A DNA stretch of 7,203 nucleotides from an uncultured Methanomassiliicoccaceae archaeon (lineage in GTDB: Archaea; Thermoplasmatota; Thermoplasmata; Methanomassiliicoccales; Methanomethylophilaceae), in assembly GCA_945492685.1 (NCBI GenBank), contig CALYUZ010000038.1, positions 1 through 7,203 on the forward strand. The letters are read 5' to 3'. This document shows, piece by piece, positions 1 to 5,720 of this stretch (positions within the stretch are counted from its first letter, which is position 1; every line of letters starts with the position of its first letter). The position numbers and the translations under genes were made by a program. Under the pieces are notes generated by a model. That model saw only the letters and a list, made by a program, of their open reading frames with translations. It did no database searches and was not told the DNA's origin.

Positions 1-83
1 CTTATGTCCTTCAGGACCTCGTGGTCCCCGAACACCTTTCCGAGGTTCTTGACCTCGATCAACACTTCTCCATCAGTAGGCAT
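1..83 (-). CDS. glnQ: Amino-acid ABC transporter ATP-binding protein, N-terminal fragment
   Basis: Only the first 27 codons are in the window; the gene continues past the left edge. The visible start (MPTDGEVLIEVKNLGKVFG, then DHEVLKDI) is the usual opening of GlnQ/HisP-type ATPases: a first beta strand, an aromatic A-loop region and the 'VLKD(I/V)' stretch that precedes the Walker A strand. No Walker motif is visible because the fragment ends too early. The product would drive import through the GlnP-type permease encoded just upstream. The ATG at 83 overlaps the permease stop codon by 11 bases, so the two genes are almost certainly co-transcribed and translationally coupled. A strong ribosome site (GAGGAGG) lies 7 bases before the ATG, which fixes this start. 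The family call follows from context and the short match; the symbol is by analogy. Confidence 0.85.
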   Translation of the reverse strand, partial: MPTDGEVLIEVKNLGKVFGDHEVLKDI

Positions 84-2265
84 TGTTCAACCTCCTCTCG
101 AGCATTCCGATCAACTTTGTGAGCACCAGGACGATGGCGAGATAGATCGCAGCGACCACTATCATGGGGAGCAATGCATCATAGGTCTGTCCCCTGATGA
201 TATCTCCTCCCCTCGTCAGGTCCATGATTCCGATGTATCCTGCAACGGATGTCTCCTTCAGCAGGGTGATTCCCTCGTTTCCGAGAGCGGGAAGGATGTT
301 CCTGACAGCCTGCGGGAGGATGACGGTGGTCATTGCCATCCTGTTGGACATTCCCAGACTGCGGCAGGCCTCCATCTGTCCCTTGGGCACCGCATTGATT
401 CCCGAACGGATAACCTCCGCCACATATGCTCCGGAATTGAGTCCGAACGCGACCGATGCTATCAGGACAGGGTTGAAGTTCACGGACGCGAACACCACAT
501 AGTAGATGATCATCAACTGGACCATCACAGGTGTTCCACGTATGACCGTCACGTACAGTTTGCTGATCGCATTGAGGATCACGAACTTTCCGGTGATGTC
601 ATGCGTGCTCCTGATCATTGCGACGATGGCTCCGAGGGCCATACCGATGAGGAGTGCGATCACGGTGATGATCAGTGTGTTCTCCAATCCCTTGAAGAGA
701 TACTGGTAACGGTCGTTCTTCAGGAAGTCGTTGTTGATCCTGTCCCAGAGTCCGCCCCAGAATCCATCGTGGGACTCGAATTCCTCGATATCATGGGAAC
801 TGTAGTAGGAGGGGACCTCCTTGTACTCGTTGTCCGCATAGTATGCGATGATCTTGTCGACGGTTCCGTTGGCGGTGAGCCTTGCGAGGGACTCGTTGAT
901 GAGGTCGCAGAGTTCCTGACTCTCCTTGGCGAAGATGAATCCGTAGTACTCGACCTCGGCATCCGTGATATCGAGGACCCTCAGGTTGGAGTTCCTGGCT
1001 GCCTGTGCGGCTGCGACGGTACTGTCGACGACCTCACAATCGGCCTTTCCTGTCAGGATATCCTGCACAACATCGGAGTAGGTCTTCTGATAGATGATGT
1101 TGGAGCTCAGAGTGGCGGCATAATCCGCACCGCTGGTTCCGGTCTGCACGGAGATGGTCTTTCCACGTACATCGTCAAGGGTCTTGATGTTGGAATCCTT
1201 GCTGACGACAACGACCTGTTTGATCTCGGCATAGGGATCGGAGAACAGAACCTGCTTCTTCCTATCCTCGCTGATGGTGAATCCGGAGGCTCCCATATCG
1301 GACTTGCCCTGGGTGACGGACATGATGATGGAGTCGAAGTTGTTGTCCTTCATCACGAGCCTGTAGTTGATGTCATAGCAGATGGCCTGCATGAGGTCCA
1401 TGTCGATTCCCGCATATTCTGTACCGTAGATGTACTCGAAGGGAGGGAAGTCAGGACTGGTCTCAACGGTCAGGACACCCCTGTAGCTGAAGAATGAAGG
1501 GGTCTCAGGGGAGAATCCGTTCTTCTCGTAGTAGTTCCAGATGCTCTCATAGATACCGTTGTCCATGATCTTCTGGAGGGAGGCGTTGAACTTGTCGAGA
1601 AGCGCCTGGTTGTCCTTGGAGAAGATGAATCCGTAATTCTCGACGGGTGAATCGGTGAGGATATCCAGGACCTGGAGCTCTGGATGGGCGGCGATCTGGG
1701 CGACTGCGACGGTGCTGTCCACGATCTCACAATCCGCCTTTCCGGTGGATACATCGAGGATGACATCGGAATAGGTCTTCTGATAAATGACACTGGAACT
1801 TACCCCTGCGGCATAGTCTGCTCCAGTGGTTCCGTTCTGGACGGAGATGACCTTTCCCCTCACGTCTTCGAGCGTCTTTATGTCGGTGTCGACGGGCGCC
1901 ACGACAACCTGATTGATGGAAGCGTATGGAATGGAGAAATTGACACTCTTCGCCCTTTCCTCGCTTATGGTAAATCCTGATGCTCCGATGTCGGCCTTTC
2001 CCTGGGGAACGGACATCAGGATGGAATCGAAGTTGTTCTGTCTGAACTCGACCTTGTAACCCATATCGTCGCAGACGGCACGGACTATATCCATGTCGAT
2101 ACCGACGAACTCACTGCCGTACATGTAGTCGAAAGGTGCGAAATCGGGACTGGTCTCAACGATGAGCACGTCCTTCTTCTCGCCTCCCAGGACCGCATAG
2201 GATCCGGCAGCGACTACCACTATCGCGACGACTGCTATCACCGCGATCAATTGTTTTCTATCCAT
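73..2265 (-). CDS. glnP: Amino-acid ABC transporter: tandem binding domains fused to permease (GlnP type)
   Basis: A 730-residue membrane protein that should both bind an amino acid outside the cell and form the channel. Order of parts: uncleaved-looking hydrophobic anchor (residues 5-28, no lipobox Cys), binding domain 1 (about 33-250), linker, binding domain 2 (about 264-480), linker, then an HisM/GlnP permease (about 515-730). Both binding domains belong to SBP_bac_3. Each keeps the arginine expected to hold the ligand carboxylate (R104, R335, in TISEERA/TISEDRK) and the aspartate for the amino group (D183, D414, in VDSTVA). The permease carries the EAA loop that docks on the ATPase (632-653, EACRSLGM...LPQA). 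The layout matches lactococcal GlnP. The ATG at 2265 is chosen because MDRKQLIAV mirrors the start MDKKIIAVA of the other binding protein in this window; an in-frame TTG at 2277 has no better ribosome site. Glutamine or glutamate is the likely cargo by family, but specificity cannot be read here. Confidence 0.93.
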   Translation of the reverse strand: MDRKQLIAVIAVVAIVVVAAGSYAVLGGEKKDVLIVETSPDFAPFDYMYGSEFVGIDMDIVRAVCDDMGYKVEFRQNNFDSILMSVPQGKADIGASGFTISEERAKSVNFSIPYASINQVVVAPVDTDIKTLEDVRGKVISVQNGTTGADYAAGVSSSVIYQKTYSDVILDVSTGKADCEIVDSTVAVAQIAAHPELQVLDILTDSPVENYGFIFSKDNQALLDKFNASLQKIMDNGIYESIWNYYEKNGFSPETPSFFSYRGVLTVETSPDFPPFEYIYGTEYAGIDMDLMQAICYDINYRLVMKDNNFDSIIMSVTQGKSDMGASGFTISEDRKKQVLFSDPYAEIKQVVVVSKDSNIKTLDDVRGKTISVQTGTSGADYAATLSSNIIYQKTYSDVVQDILTGKADCEVVDSTVAAAQAARNSNLRVLDITDAEVEYYGFIFAKESQELCDLINESLARLTANGTVDKIIAYYADNEYKEVPSYYSSHDIEEFESHDGFWGGLWDRINNDFLKNDRYQYLFKGLENTLIITVIALLIGMALGAIVAMIRSTHDITGKFVILNAISKLYVTVIRGTPVMVQLMIIYYVVFASVNFNPVLIASVAFGLNSGAYVAEVIRSGINAVPKGQMEACRSLGMSNRMAMTTVILPQAVRNILPALGNEGITLLKETSVAGYIGIMDLTRGGDIIRGQTYDALLPMIVVAAIYLAIVLVLTKLIGMLERRLNNAY
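91..97 (-). promoter_or_regulatory. Ribosome binding site of the GlnQ-type gene
   Basis: The minus strand reads GAGGAGG, ending 7 bases before the ATG at 83. It lies inside the 3' end of the permease gene, so the ATPase can be translated from an internal site of the same mRNA. It is the clearest Shine-Dalgarno sequence in the window. Confidence 0.75.
823..2169 (-). repeat. Intragenic tandem duplication of the binding domain
   Basis: Units at 1516-2169 and 823-1476, about 693 bases (230-231 residues) apart, encode the two binding domains of the GlnP-type protein. They align almost without gaps over about 215 residues, and I estimate roughly 60% identical residues by eye. Long shared stretches include VETSPDF.PF, GASGFTISE, SGADYAA, IYQKTYSDV and TGKADCE.VDSTVA. 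A short linker motif (PSFFS after domain 1, PSYYS after domain 2) is repeated as well, so the duplicated unit appears to have been domain plus linker. Confidence 0.85.
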
Positions 2266-2277
2266 TATATCGACCAA

Positions 2278-2520
2278 TTCTTTAGTTGGATATTTGGAGG
2301 TCCGAATTTAAGTTAGATGTAACACATTGTCTTCTCTAGACTATCAGTGTCGGATTCTGTACAATAATGACCTGAGTGTAAGCATGCTACATGCCTGCTG
2401 GCCTGACTGATGACAACATTTTCATTGCATATCCCAACGGCTCATGGACCCCTACTTAACCGCTTGGAAACACCCATCGATGATATCGAAAAACAGCAAT
2501 ACCACAGAGACGGTAGTTCA
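2278..2520. other. Gene-free spacer between the two transporter operons
   Basis: No open frame with a credible start, ribosome site or recognisable product is visible on either strand. Apart from the glnP promoter region at its left end, it holds small perfect inverted repeats: GCATG-CTA-CATGC at 2382-2394 and TCGAT-GAT-ATCGA at 2477-2489. Neither is followed by a T tract, and neither resembles a known operator that I recognise. Confidence 0.5.
2304..2312 (-). promoter_or_regulatory. Candidate TATA box of the glnP-glnQ unit
   Basis: The minus strand reads CTTAAATTC about 40 bases upstream of the ATG at 2265. This matches the archaeal box A pattern (YTTAWA) and would place transcription start roughly 18 bases before the ATG. 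A small inverted repeat, ATGT-AAC-ACAT at 2317-2327, lies immediately upstream of it and could be a regulator site. Both calls rest on pattern and position only. Confidence 0.35.
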
Positions 2521-2566
2521 GAAAAATGATAAAAAGGTTGGATAAATGGGAGGGAGATACCCCTCC
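2521..2566 (-). terminator. Terminator of the NitT/TauT-type operon
   Basis: Four bases after the ATPase stop codon comes a perfect 6-bp stem with a 6-base loop (GGAGGG-AGATAC-CCCTCC on the plus strand, 2549-2566). On the transcribed strand it is followed by two runs of five T residues (complement of 2531-2535 and 2522-2526). Hairpin plus T-rich tail right after the last gene of an operon is good evidence for a terminator; in archaea the T tracts alone may be sufficient. Confidence 0.7.
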
Positions 2567-2569
2567 GTT

Positions 2570-3394
2570 TCAATCGTCTAGGACGTTCTCCTTTTCGAGT
2601 TCATCCAGGATGTGTTTCCTGAGTGCGGTGAAGTCGGGAGAGGCACGGTCCCTGGGCCTGGGCCAGGGGATCTCGATGATCTCCTTGATCTTCGCGGGAC
2701 GCTTGGTGAGGACGACGATCCTATCGGACAGATACACCGCCTCGTCAACGGAGTGGGTGATGAAGATGATGGTCTGATCCGTCTTGTCGAGGATCTTTAT
2801 CAACCCCGCCTGCATGAGATTCCTGGTCTGTGCATCCAATGCTCCGAACGGTTCATCCATCAGGAGAACATCGGGATGGTTCACCAGCGCACGGGCGATA
2901 CCCACACGCTGCTTCATTCCTCCCGATAACTCGTTGATACGGGCATCCTTGAACTTCTCGAGTCCGACGATGGAGATATACTCCTCCGCCCTCTTCCTCC
3001 TCTCCTCCTTGGGGACACCGGCCATCTCCATTCCGAGTTCCACATTCTTTATGACGGACCTCCATGGCATCAGGGCGAAATCCTGGAATACCATCCCTCT
3101 GTCAGGACCGGGTTTGTCACAAGGATGTCCTGCGACGGTTATGGTACCCGATGTGGGTTCGAGAAGACCCGCTATCATCCTCAGGATAGTCGTCTTACCG
3201 CATCCGGAAGGGCCCACGATCGATATGAGCTCCCCCTTCTTGATGTTGATACTGAAGTCCTCTATGGCAACAGTCTCGGAATCATCCCTCTTGTAGATCT
3301 TTGACAGATTCTCTATGTGGATGAAGTCCTCGCCCTCGGCGTAAGACACAGACCCCTTGTCAGAGGTCTGTTCTTTGTTTGAACCGTCGAACAT
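2570..3394 (-). CDS. ABC transporter ATP-binding protein, NitT/TauT/SsuB family
   Basis: A 274-residue ATPase that powers the importer formed with the permease encoded directly upstream. All catalytic motifs are intact: Walker A GPSGCGKTT (61-69), Q-loop glutamine Q104 in MVFQDFALMPW, signature LSGGM (156-160), Walker B VLLMDEP (176-182), D-loop GALD (184-187) and switch histidine H214 in FITHSVDEAV. The phrase ALMPW with W following the Q-loop, and the DEAVYLSDRIVVLTKRPAKI segment, are typical of SsuB/TauB/NrtD ATPases rather than of amino-acid ATPases. The first 23 residues are a polar extension. Start: a GTG at 3400 overlaps the permease stop as GTGA, and an in-frame ATG follows at 3394; a GGGGG ribosome site lies 4 bases before the former and 10 before the latter, so the choice (two residues) is open. 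It is the last gene before a terminator. Substrate is unknown. Confidence 0.93.
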   Translation of the reverse strand: MFDGSNKEQTSDKGSVSYAEGEDFIHIENLSKIYKRDDSETVAIEDFSINIKKGELISIVGPSGCGKTTILRMIAGLLEPTSGTITVAGHPCDKPGPDRGMVFQDFALMPWRSVIKNVELGMEMAGVPKEERRKRAEEYISIVGLEKFKDARINELSGGMKQRVGIARALVNHPDVLLMDEPFGALDAQTRNLMQAGLIKILDKTDQTIIFITHSVDEAVYLSDRIVVLTKRPAKIKEIIEIPWPRPRDRASPDFTALRKHILDELEKENVLDD

Positions 3395-3396
3395 GA

Positions 3397-4194
3397 TCAC
3401 TCAACCCCCATTCTCTTGGAAACATATTTCTGAAGATACTCGGCAAGGGATGTGGTGAGGATTCCCAGAGCTGCGATGATTATGAGCATCGCGAATGTAC
3501 TGGGCCAGAGACCGTTGAAACACATATCGGAGATGCAGTATCCCACTCCGAATCCGCGGGGATTGTACATCTCGGCGGCAACGATACACATCCATCCGAC
3601 ACCCAGACCGACCTTGATTCCGTTCATGATGTACGGGATGGCACTGGGGGCCATGACCTTCGTGAACAGATGAAACTTGCTTGCACCGAGAGTCAGTGCG
3701 GCATCAACGAGACTGGGGTCGATCTTCTTCACTCCGAAGATGACATTGGTCAGTAACGGGAAGAATATTCCGATGAAAACGACCAGCATCGGTCCGGTGT
3801 CGTAACTGATTCCGTAAATGAACACGGGTGCCCAAGCCATGGGTGCGATGGGCCTCAGTACCTCGATAATGGGTGTGACGAATGTGTTGAGGGACTTCGA
3901 GAAACCCAATATGAGTCCCAATGGAACGGCAAGAACGAATGCCAGGAGGAATCCCTTCAGGAAAAGGGTCAAACTGGCGGATATGTACCTTCCAGCTGAG
4001 ATACCGAGATAACCGTCCTGTAGGAACGAGATCAGGGCATCGAATGTCTTAATTGGTGTCGGAATGACAGTTGAATGGGCCAAGATCGACACCACCCACC
4101 ATGCCAGGACGAAGACCGTCAGCGATACGACCACGATCAGGGCGTTCTTCCCCAGCCTGTGGTACTTGTTGTTCTTATCATATTTGAATGACAT
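3397..4194 (-). CDS. ABC transporter permease, NitT/TauT/SsuC family
   Basis: A 265-residue integral membrane protein forming the channel of the second importer, presumably as a homodimer. About six hydrophobic segments are visible: 18-39, 70-98, 105-127, 135-154, 186-208 and 232-252. The EAA coupling loop is clear at 164-183 (DAALTLGASKFHLFTKVMAP), followed by IPYIMNGIKVGLGVGWMCIVAAEM, a signature of the SsuC/TauC/NrtB group (BPD_transp_1 fold). Length is normal for the family. The ATG at 4194 has a purine-rich ribosome site (GAGGGAG) 4 bases upstream. Its stop codon touches the start of the ATPase gene, so the two subunits are coupled. A 138-base gap with a hairpin and a TATA box separates it from the binding-protein gene, which suggests separate tuning of subunit amounts. 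Confidence 0.92.
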   Translation of the reverse strand: MSFKYDKNNKYHRLGKNALIVVVSLTVFVLAWWVVSILAHSTVIPTPIKTFDALISFLQDGYLGISAGRYISASLTLFLKGFLLAFVLAVPLGLILGFSKSLNTFVTPIIEVLRPIAPMAWAPVFIYGISYDTGPMLVVFIGIFFPLLTNVIFGVKKIDPSLVDAALTLGASKFHLFTKVMAPSAIPYIMNGIKVGLGVGWMCIVAAEMYNPRGFGVGYCISDMCFNGLWPSTFAMLIIIAALGILTTSLAEYLQKYVSKRMGVE

Positions 4195-4240
4195 CGGCTC
4201 CCTCTTCTGAAGAGTCCTTCTGCCTTCGGTATCGCAGAAT

Positions 4241-4250
4241 CAATATAACC
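4241..4250 (-). promoter_or_regulatory. Candidate internal promoter for permease and ATPase
   Basis: The minus strand reads GGTTATATTG, identical over 10 bases to the putative TATA region of the binding-protein gene at 5536-5545. It lies 47 bases before the permease ATG, giving an expected leader of about 25 bases. Near the predicted start site are an inverted repeat TTCTGC-(10)-GCAGAA (4218-4239) and a short dyad CTCTTC-T-GAAGAG (4202-4214). The shared decamer is the main support. Confidence 0.45.
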
Positions 4251-4310
4251 CTTATTGGAAAGAAGTGCCTGAAAAGGTTGAAACAATCACCATAATTCAC
4301 ATATGGGAAA

Positions 4311-4324
4311 GGGGGTGTACCCCC
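4311..4324 (-). terminator. GC-rich hairpin after the binding-protein gene
   Basis: A 5-bp G/C stem with a TGTA loop (GGGGG-TGTA-CCCCC; the flanking bases extend the symmetry) begins 8 bases after the binding-protein stop codon. On the transcribed strand it is followed by CTTTCCC rather than a long T run, so it is more likely a partial terminator or an mRNA 3'-end stabiliser than a full stop. Such hairpins between a binding protein and its permease are a familiar way to make more of the former. Confidence 0.45.
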
Positions 4325-4332
4325 TGTTTTAT

Positions 4333-5502
4333 TCAAGCGTGGATTGCGTCCCCGTTCACAACGTTGGATGTGAGCGGAGGAGCTCCGATGAATCCGAAGT
4401 CAGCCTGGTTACCGAGAAGGTCCTTGGCAACTGCGGGTCCGTTTCCGACACCGTTCACAGTAACGTCGAGGTTGTACTTCTCGAAAAGACCGAGGTCCTG
4501 AGCGACCCTGACTCCGATCTGGTGGATATCACCGGAGATAGCGGAGACGGTGATCTTCTTCGTGGACTCGAGAGGCTTGATATCTCCGGAGACGGCCTTG
4601 CTGAGGTAAGAGTCGTCAACGAATGCATTGGCGAACTCGGTACTGTTCTTGAATCCGAGGTCGGTGATCTTCTTCTGGATGGTTCCCAGGTCCTCGAGAC
4701 TGGACTCGAGGGATGCGAGGTCCTTCTTCAGGTCATCGAGGGATCCGGTCTTGTTGTCGTCGCTGAACTTGTAAACGACAAGGGAGAGTGCATCCTTGAT
4801 CACGTCCTCTGTGAGTCCGGAGGTGTACTTCACACAGATGTCGACAAGCTGCTTGTACTCGTCGGAGTTGGTGTCGGCAAGAGCGACGTTGATGAACTTG
4901 ACGGCCTCGACATATGCTGCGAGGAATGCGACAGTGGCCTCGGGGTTCTCGGTCATGAACTTCTCGGATCCCGCGATGAGACAGCAGGTGTGTCCGGGGA
5001 AGAGTTCGTTGGTGGTCAGGAACTCCTGGTACTTCTCGTTGGAAGCGATCAGGCTATACTGGGGCTCCCAGAGGATTCCTCCGTCAAGGAGGTCTCCGGC
5101 CTTCTCGATTGCAGCTGTTGCGTTGTTGATGGAGTCAGAGTAGTAGACTGTGTCGGTCTTCTTGTATCCACTTACGTACTTCTCGAACTTGAGTCCCATC
5201 TGCTCCACGAGGGTCTGCAGCTGGACGTGCTGGATTGTTGAGGTTCCGGGGGTTCCGAAGACCTTTCCTCCCCATGCGGCGGGAACGAGAGTAATCTTAC
5301 CGGAAGCATCCTGAGTGTAGAAATCTGCGGGGTTGAGGCCTGCTTTCAGGTAGATACCGGATCCATCGGTATTGACCCTGGCAATGGCAGCAACATCCCT
5401 TCCGCTCTCGACATCATCATCGTTGTTCATTATGATGAACGCGCCTGCTGCGGCGATAACGATGACTGCGACGATCGCGACTGCGATGATCTTCTTATCC
5501 AT
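4333..5502 (-). CDS. NMT1/TauA-type substrate-binding protein, apparently circularly permuted
   Basis: A 389-residue extracellular binding protein for the adjacent permease and ATPase. Residues 5-25 are a hydrophobic anchor without a lipobox Cys. Residues 36-305 match the middle and end of NMT1/TauA/SsuA proteins: VAAIARVNTDGSGI, FGTPGTSTIQHVQL, WEPQ (145-148), FPGHTCCLIAGSEKF (168-182), NPEATVAFLAAYVEAVKFIN, and the usual terminal helix FVDDSYLSKAV (294-304). Residues 315-389 match the part that normally comes first: KKITVSAISGDIHQ, GLFEKYNLDV, NGPAV, GNQADFGFIGAPP, ending at VVNGDAIHA. Putting the tail before residue 36 restores the normal order, so the protein reads as a permutation with linker DIKPLEST (307-314). 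The ATG at 5502 is preferred over one at 5547 because it starts directly at the anchor and has GGTG seven bases upstream; the 5547 start would lie within the TATA region. Ligand not predictable; sulfonate, nitrate or vitamin-precursor types share this fold. Confidence 0.9.
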   Translation of the reverse strand: MDKKIIAVAIVAVIVIAAAGAFIIMNNDDDVESGRDVAAIARVNTDGSGIYLKAGLNPADFYTQDASGKITLVPAAWGGKVFGTPGTSTIQHVQLQTLVEQMGLKFEKYVSGYKKTDTVYYSDSINNATAAIEKAGDLLDGGILWEPQYSLIASNEKYQEFLTTNELFPGHTCCLIAGSEKFMTENPEATVAFLAAYVEAVKFINVALADTNSDEYKQLVDICVKYTSGLTEDVIKDALSLVVYKFSDDNKTGSLDDLKKDLASLESSLEDLGTIQKKITDLGFKNSTEFANAFVDDSYLSKAVSGDIKPLESTKKITVSAISGDIHQIGVRVAQDLGLFEKYNLDVTVNGVGNGPAVAKDLLGNQADFGFIGAPPLTSNVVNGDAIHA

Positions 5503-5535
5503 GGTTTTGCACCGATCATCCTCATCTATTCGGTC

Positions 5536-5545
5536 CAATATAACC
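5536..5545 (-). promoter_or_regulatory. Candidate TATA box of the NitT/TauT-type operon
   Basis: GGTTATATTG on the minus strand, 34 bases before the ATG at 5502, predicts a short leader of about 12 bases that still contains GGTG. The plus strand here shows a small tandem repeat, ATAACC-ATAACC-GATAAC (5540-5557). The same decamer recurs before the permease gene. Confidence 0.5.
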
Positions 5546-5576
5546 ATAACCGATAACTTTTTCCTTTTTAGGATAA

Positions 5577-5586
5577 AACAATTGTT
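5577..5586. promoter_or_regulatory. Palindrome upstream of the operon promoter, possible operator
   Basis: AACAATTGTT is a perfect 10-base palindrome about 32 bases upstream of the putative TATA box of the binding-protein gene, in an AT-rich stretch. Position fits an activator or repressor site, but AT-rich palindromes of this length occur by chance. Confidence 0.25.
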
Positions 5587-5588
5587 AA

Positions 5589-5653
5589 TTTCCTACAGGG
5601 ATAATTATTTCCTTTTTGTATAATATCAAGACTATATATTCCAATGTAGGAAA
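5589..5653. repeat. Spaced inverted repeat in the divergent promoter region
   Basis: TTTCCTAC (5589-5596) and GTAGGAAA (5646-5653) are perfect 8-base inverted copies separated by 49 AT-rich bases. They lie between the two divergent genes, roughly 45-110 bases from each putative TATA box. They may be two half-sites for one regulator. No known archaeal operator was recognised. Confidence 0.3.
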
Positions 5654-5692
5654 GGTAAACTTCGGACCGCCTCGGAACACCTGGTGAATCCG

Positions 5693-5698
5693 TTTATA
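5693..5698 (+). promoter_or_regulatory. Candidate TATA box of the membrane-protein gene
   Basis: TTTATA centred near 5695 lies about 25 bases before the ATG at 5721, which would put transcription start at or next to the start codon. Together with the lack of a convincing ribosome site before that ATG this suggests a leaderless mRNA. Confidence 0.5.
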
Positions 5699-5720
5699 CG
5701 GGAACCGATGATTCGAGACC

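Noticed and set aside
4..1497. A 497-codon open frame on the plus strand, antisense to the GlnP-type gene
   Set aside because: It lies wholly opposite a clear transporter gene, has a low-complexity acidic composition (rich in D, G, V, H) and no recognisable domain. Such long shadow frames arise from the codon bias of the real gene.
2266..2277. A TTG start for the GlnP-type gene, four codons upstream
   Set aside because: No better ribosome site, and the ATG at 2265 gives an N-terminus that mirrors the other binding protein (MDRK/MDKK).
2404..2414. A possible C/D-box guide RNA (CTGA next to TGATGA)
   Set aside because: The two boxes are only one base apart, and no partner C and D boxes occur at the proper distances on either side.
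4303..5241. A 312-codon plus-strand open frame antisense to the binding-protein gene
   Set aside because: Same reasons: a composition dominated by V, L, G, E and D, no family match, and opposite a strongly supported gene.
4333..5502. Frameshift, truncation or assembly error as the explanation for the odd order of the binding protein
   Set aside because: The frame is continuous from the anchor to the stop, all segments of one complete fold are present exactly once, and the sequence after the stop (hairpin, promoter) does not encode the missing continuation.
5589..5660. A nitrogen-regulator (NrpR-type) operator, because of GGAA and TTCC elements
   Set aside because: The GGAA-N6-TTCC spacing is not met on either strand.
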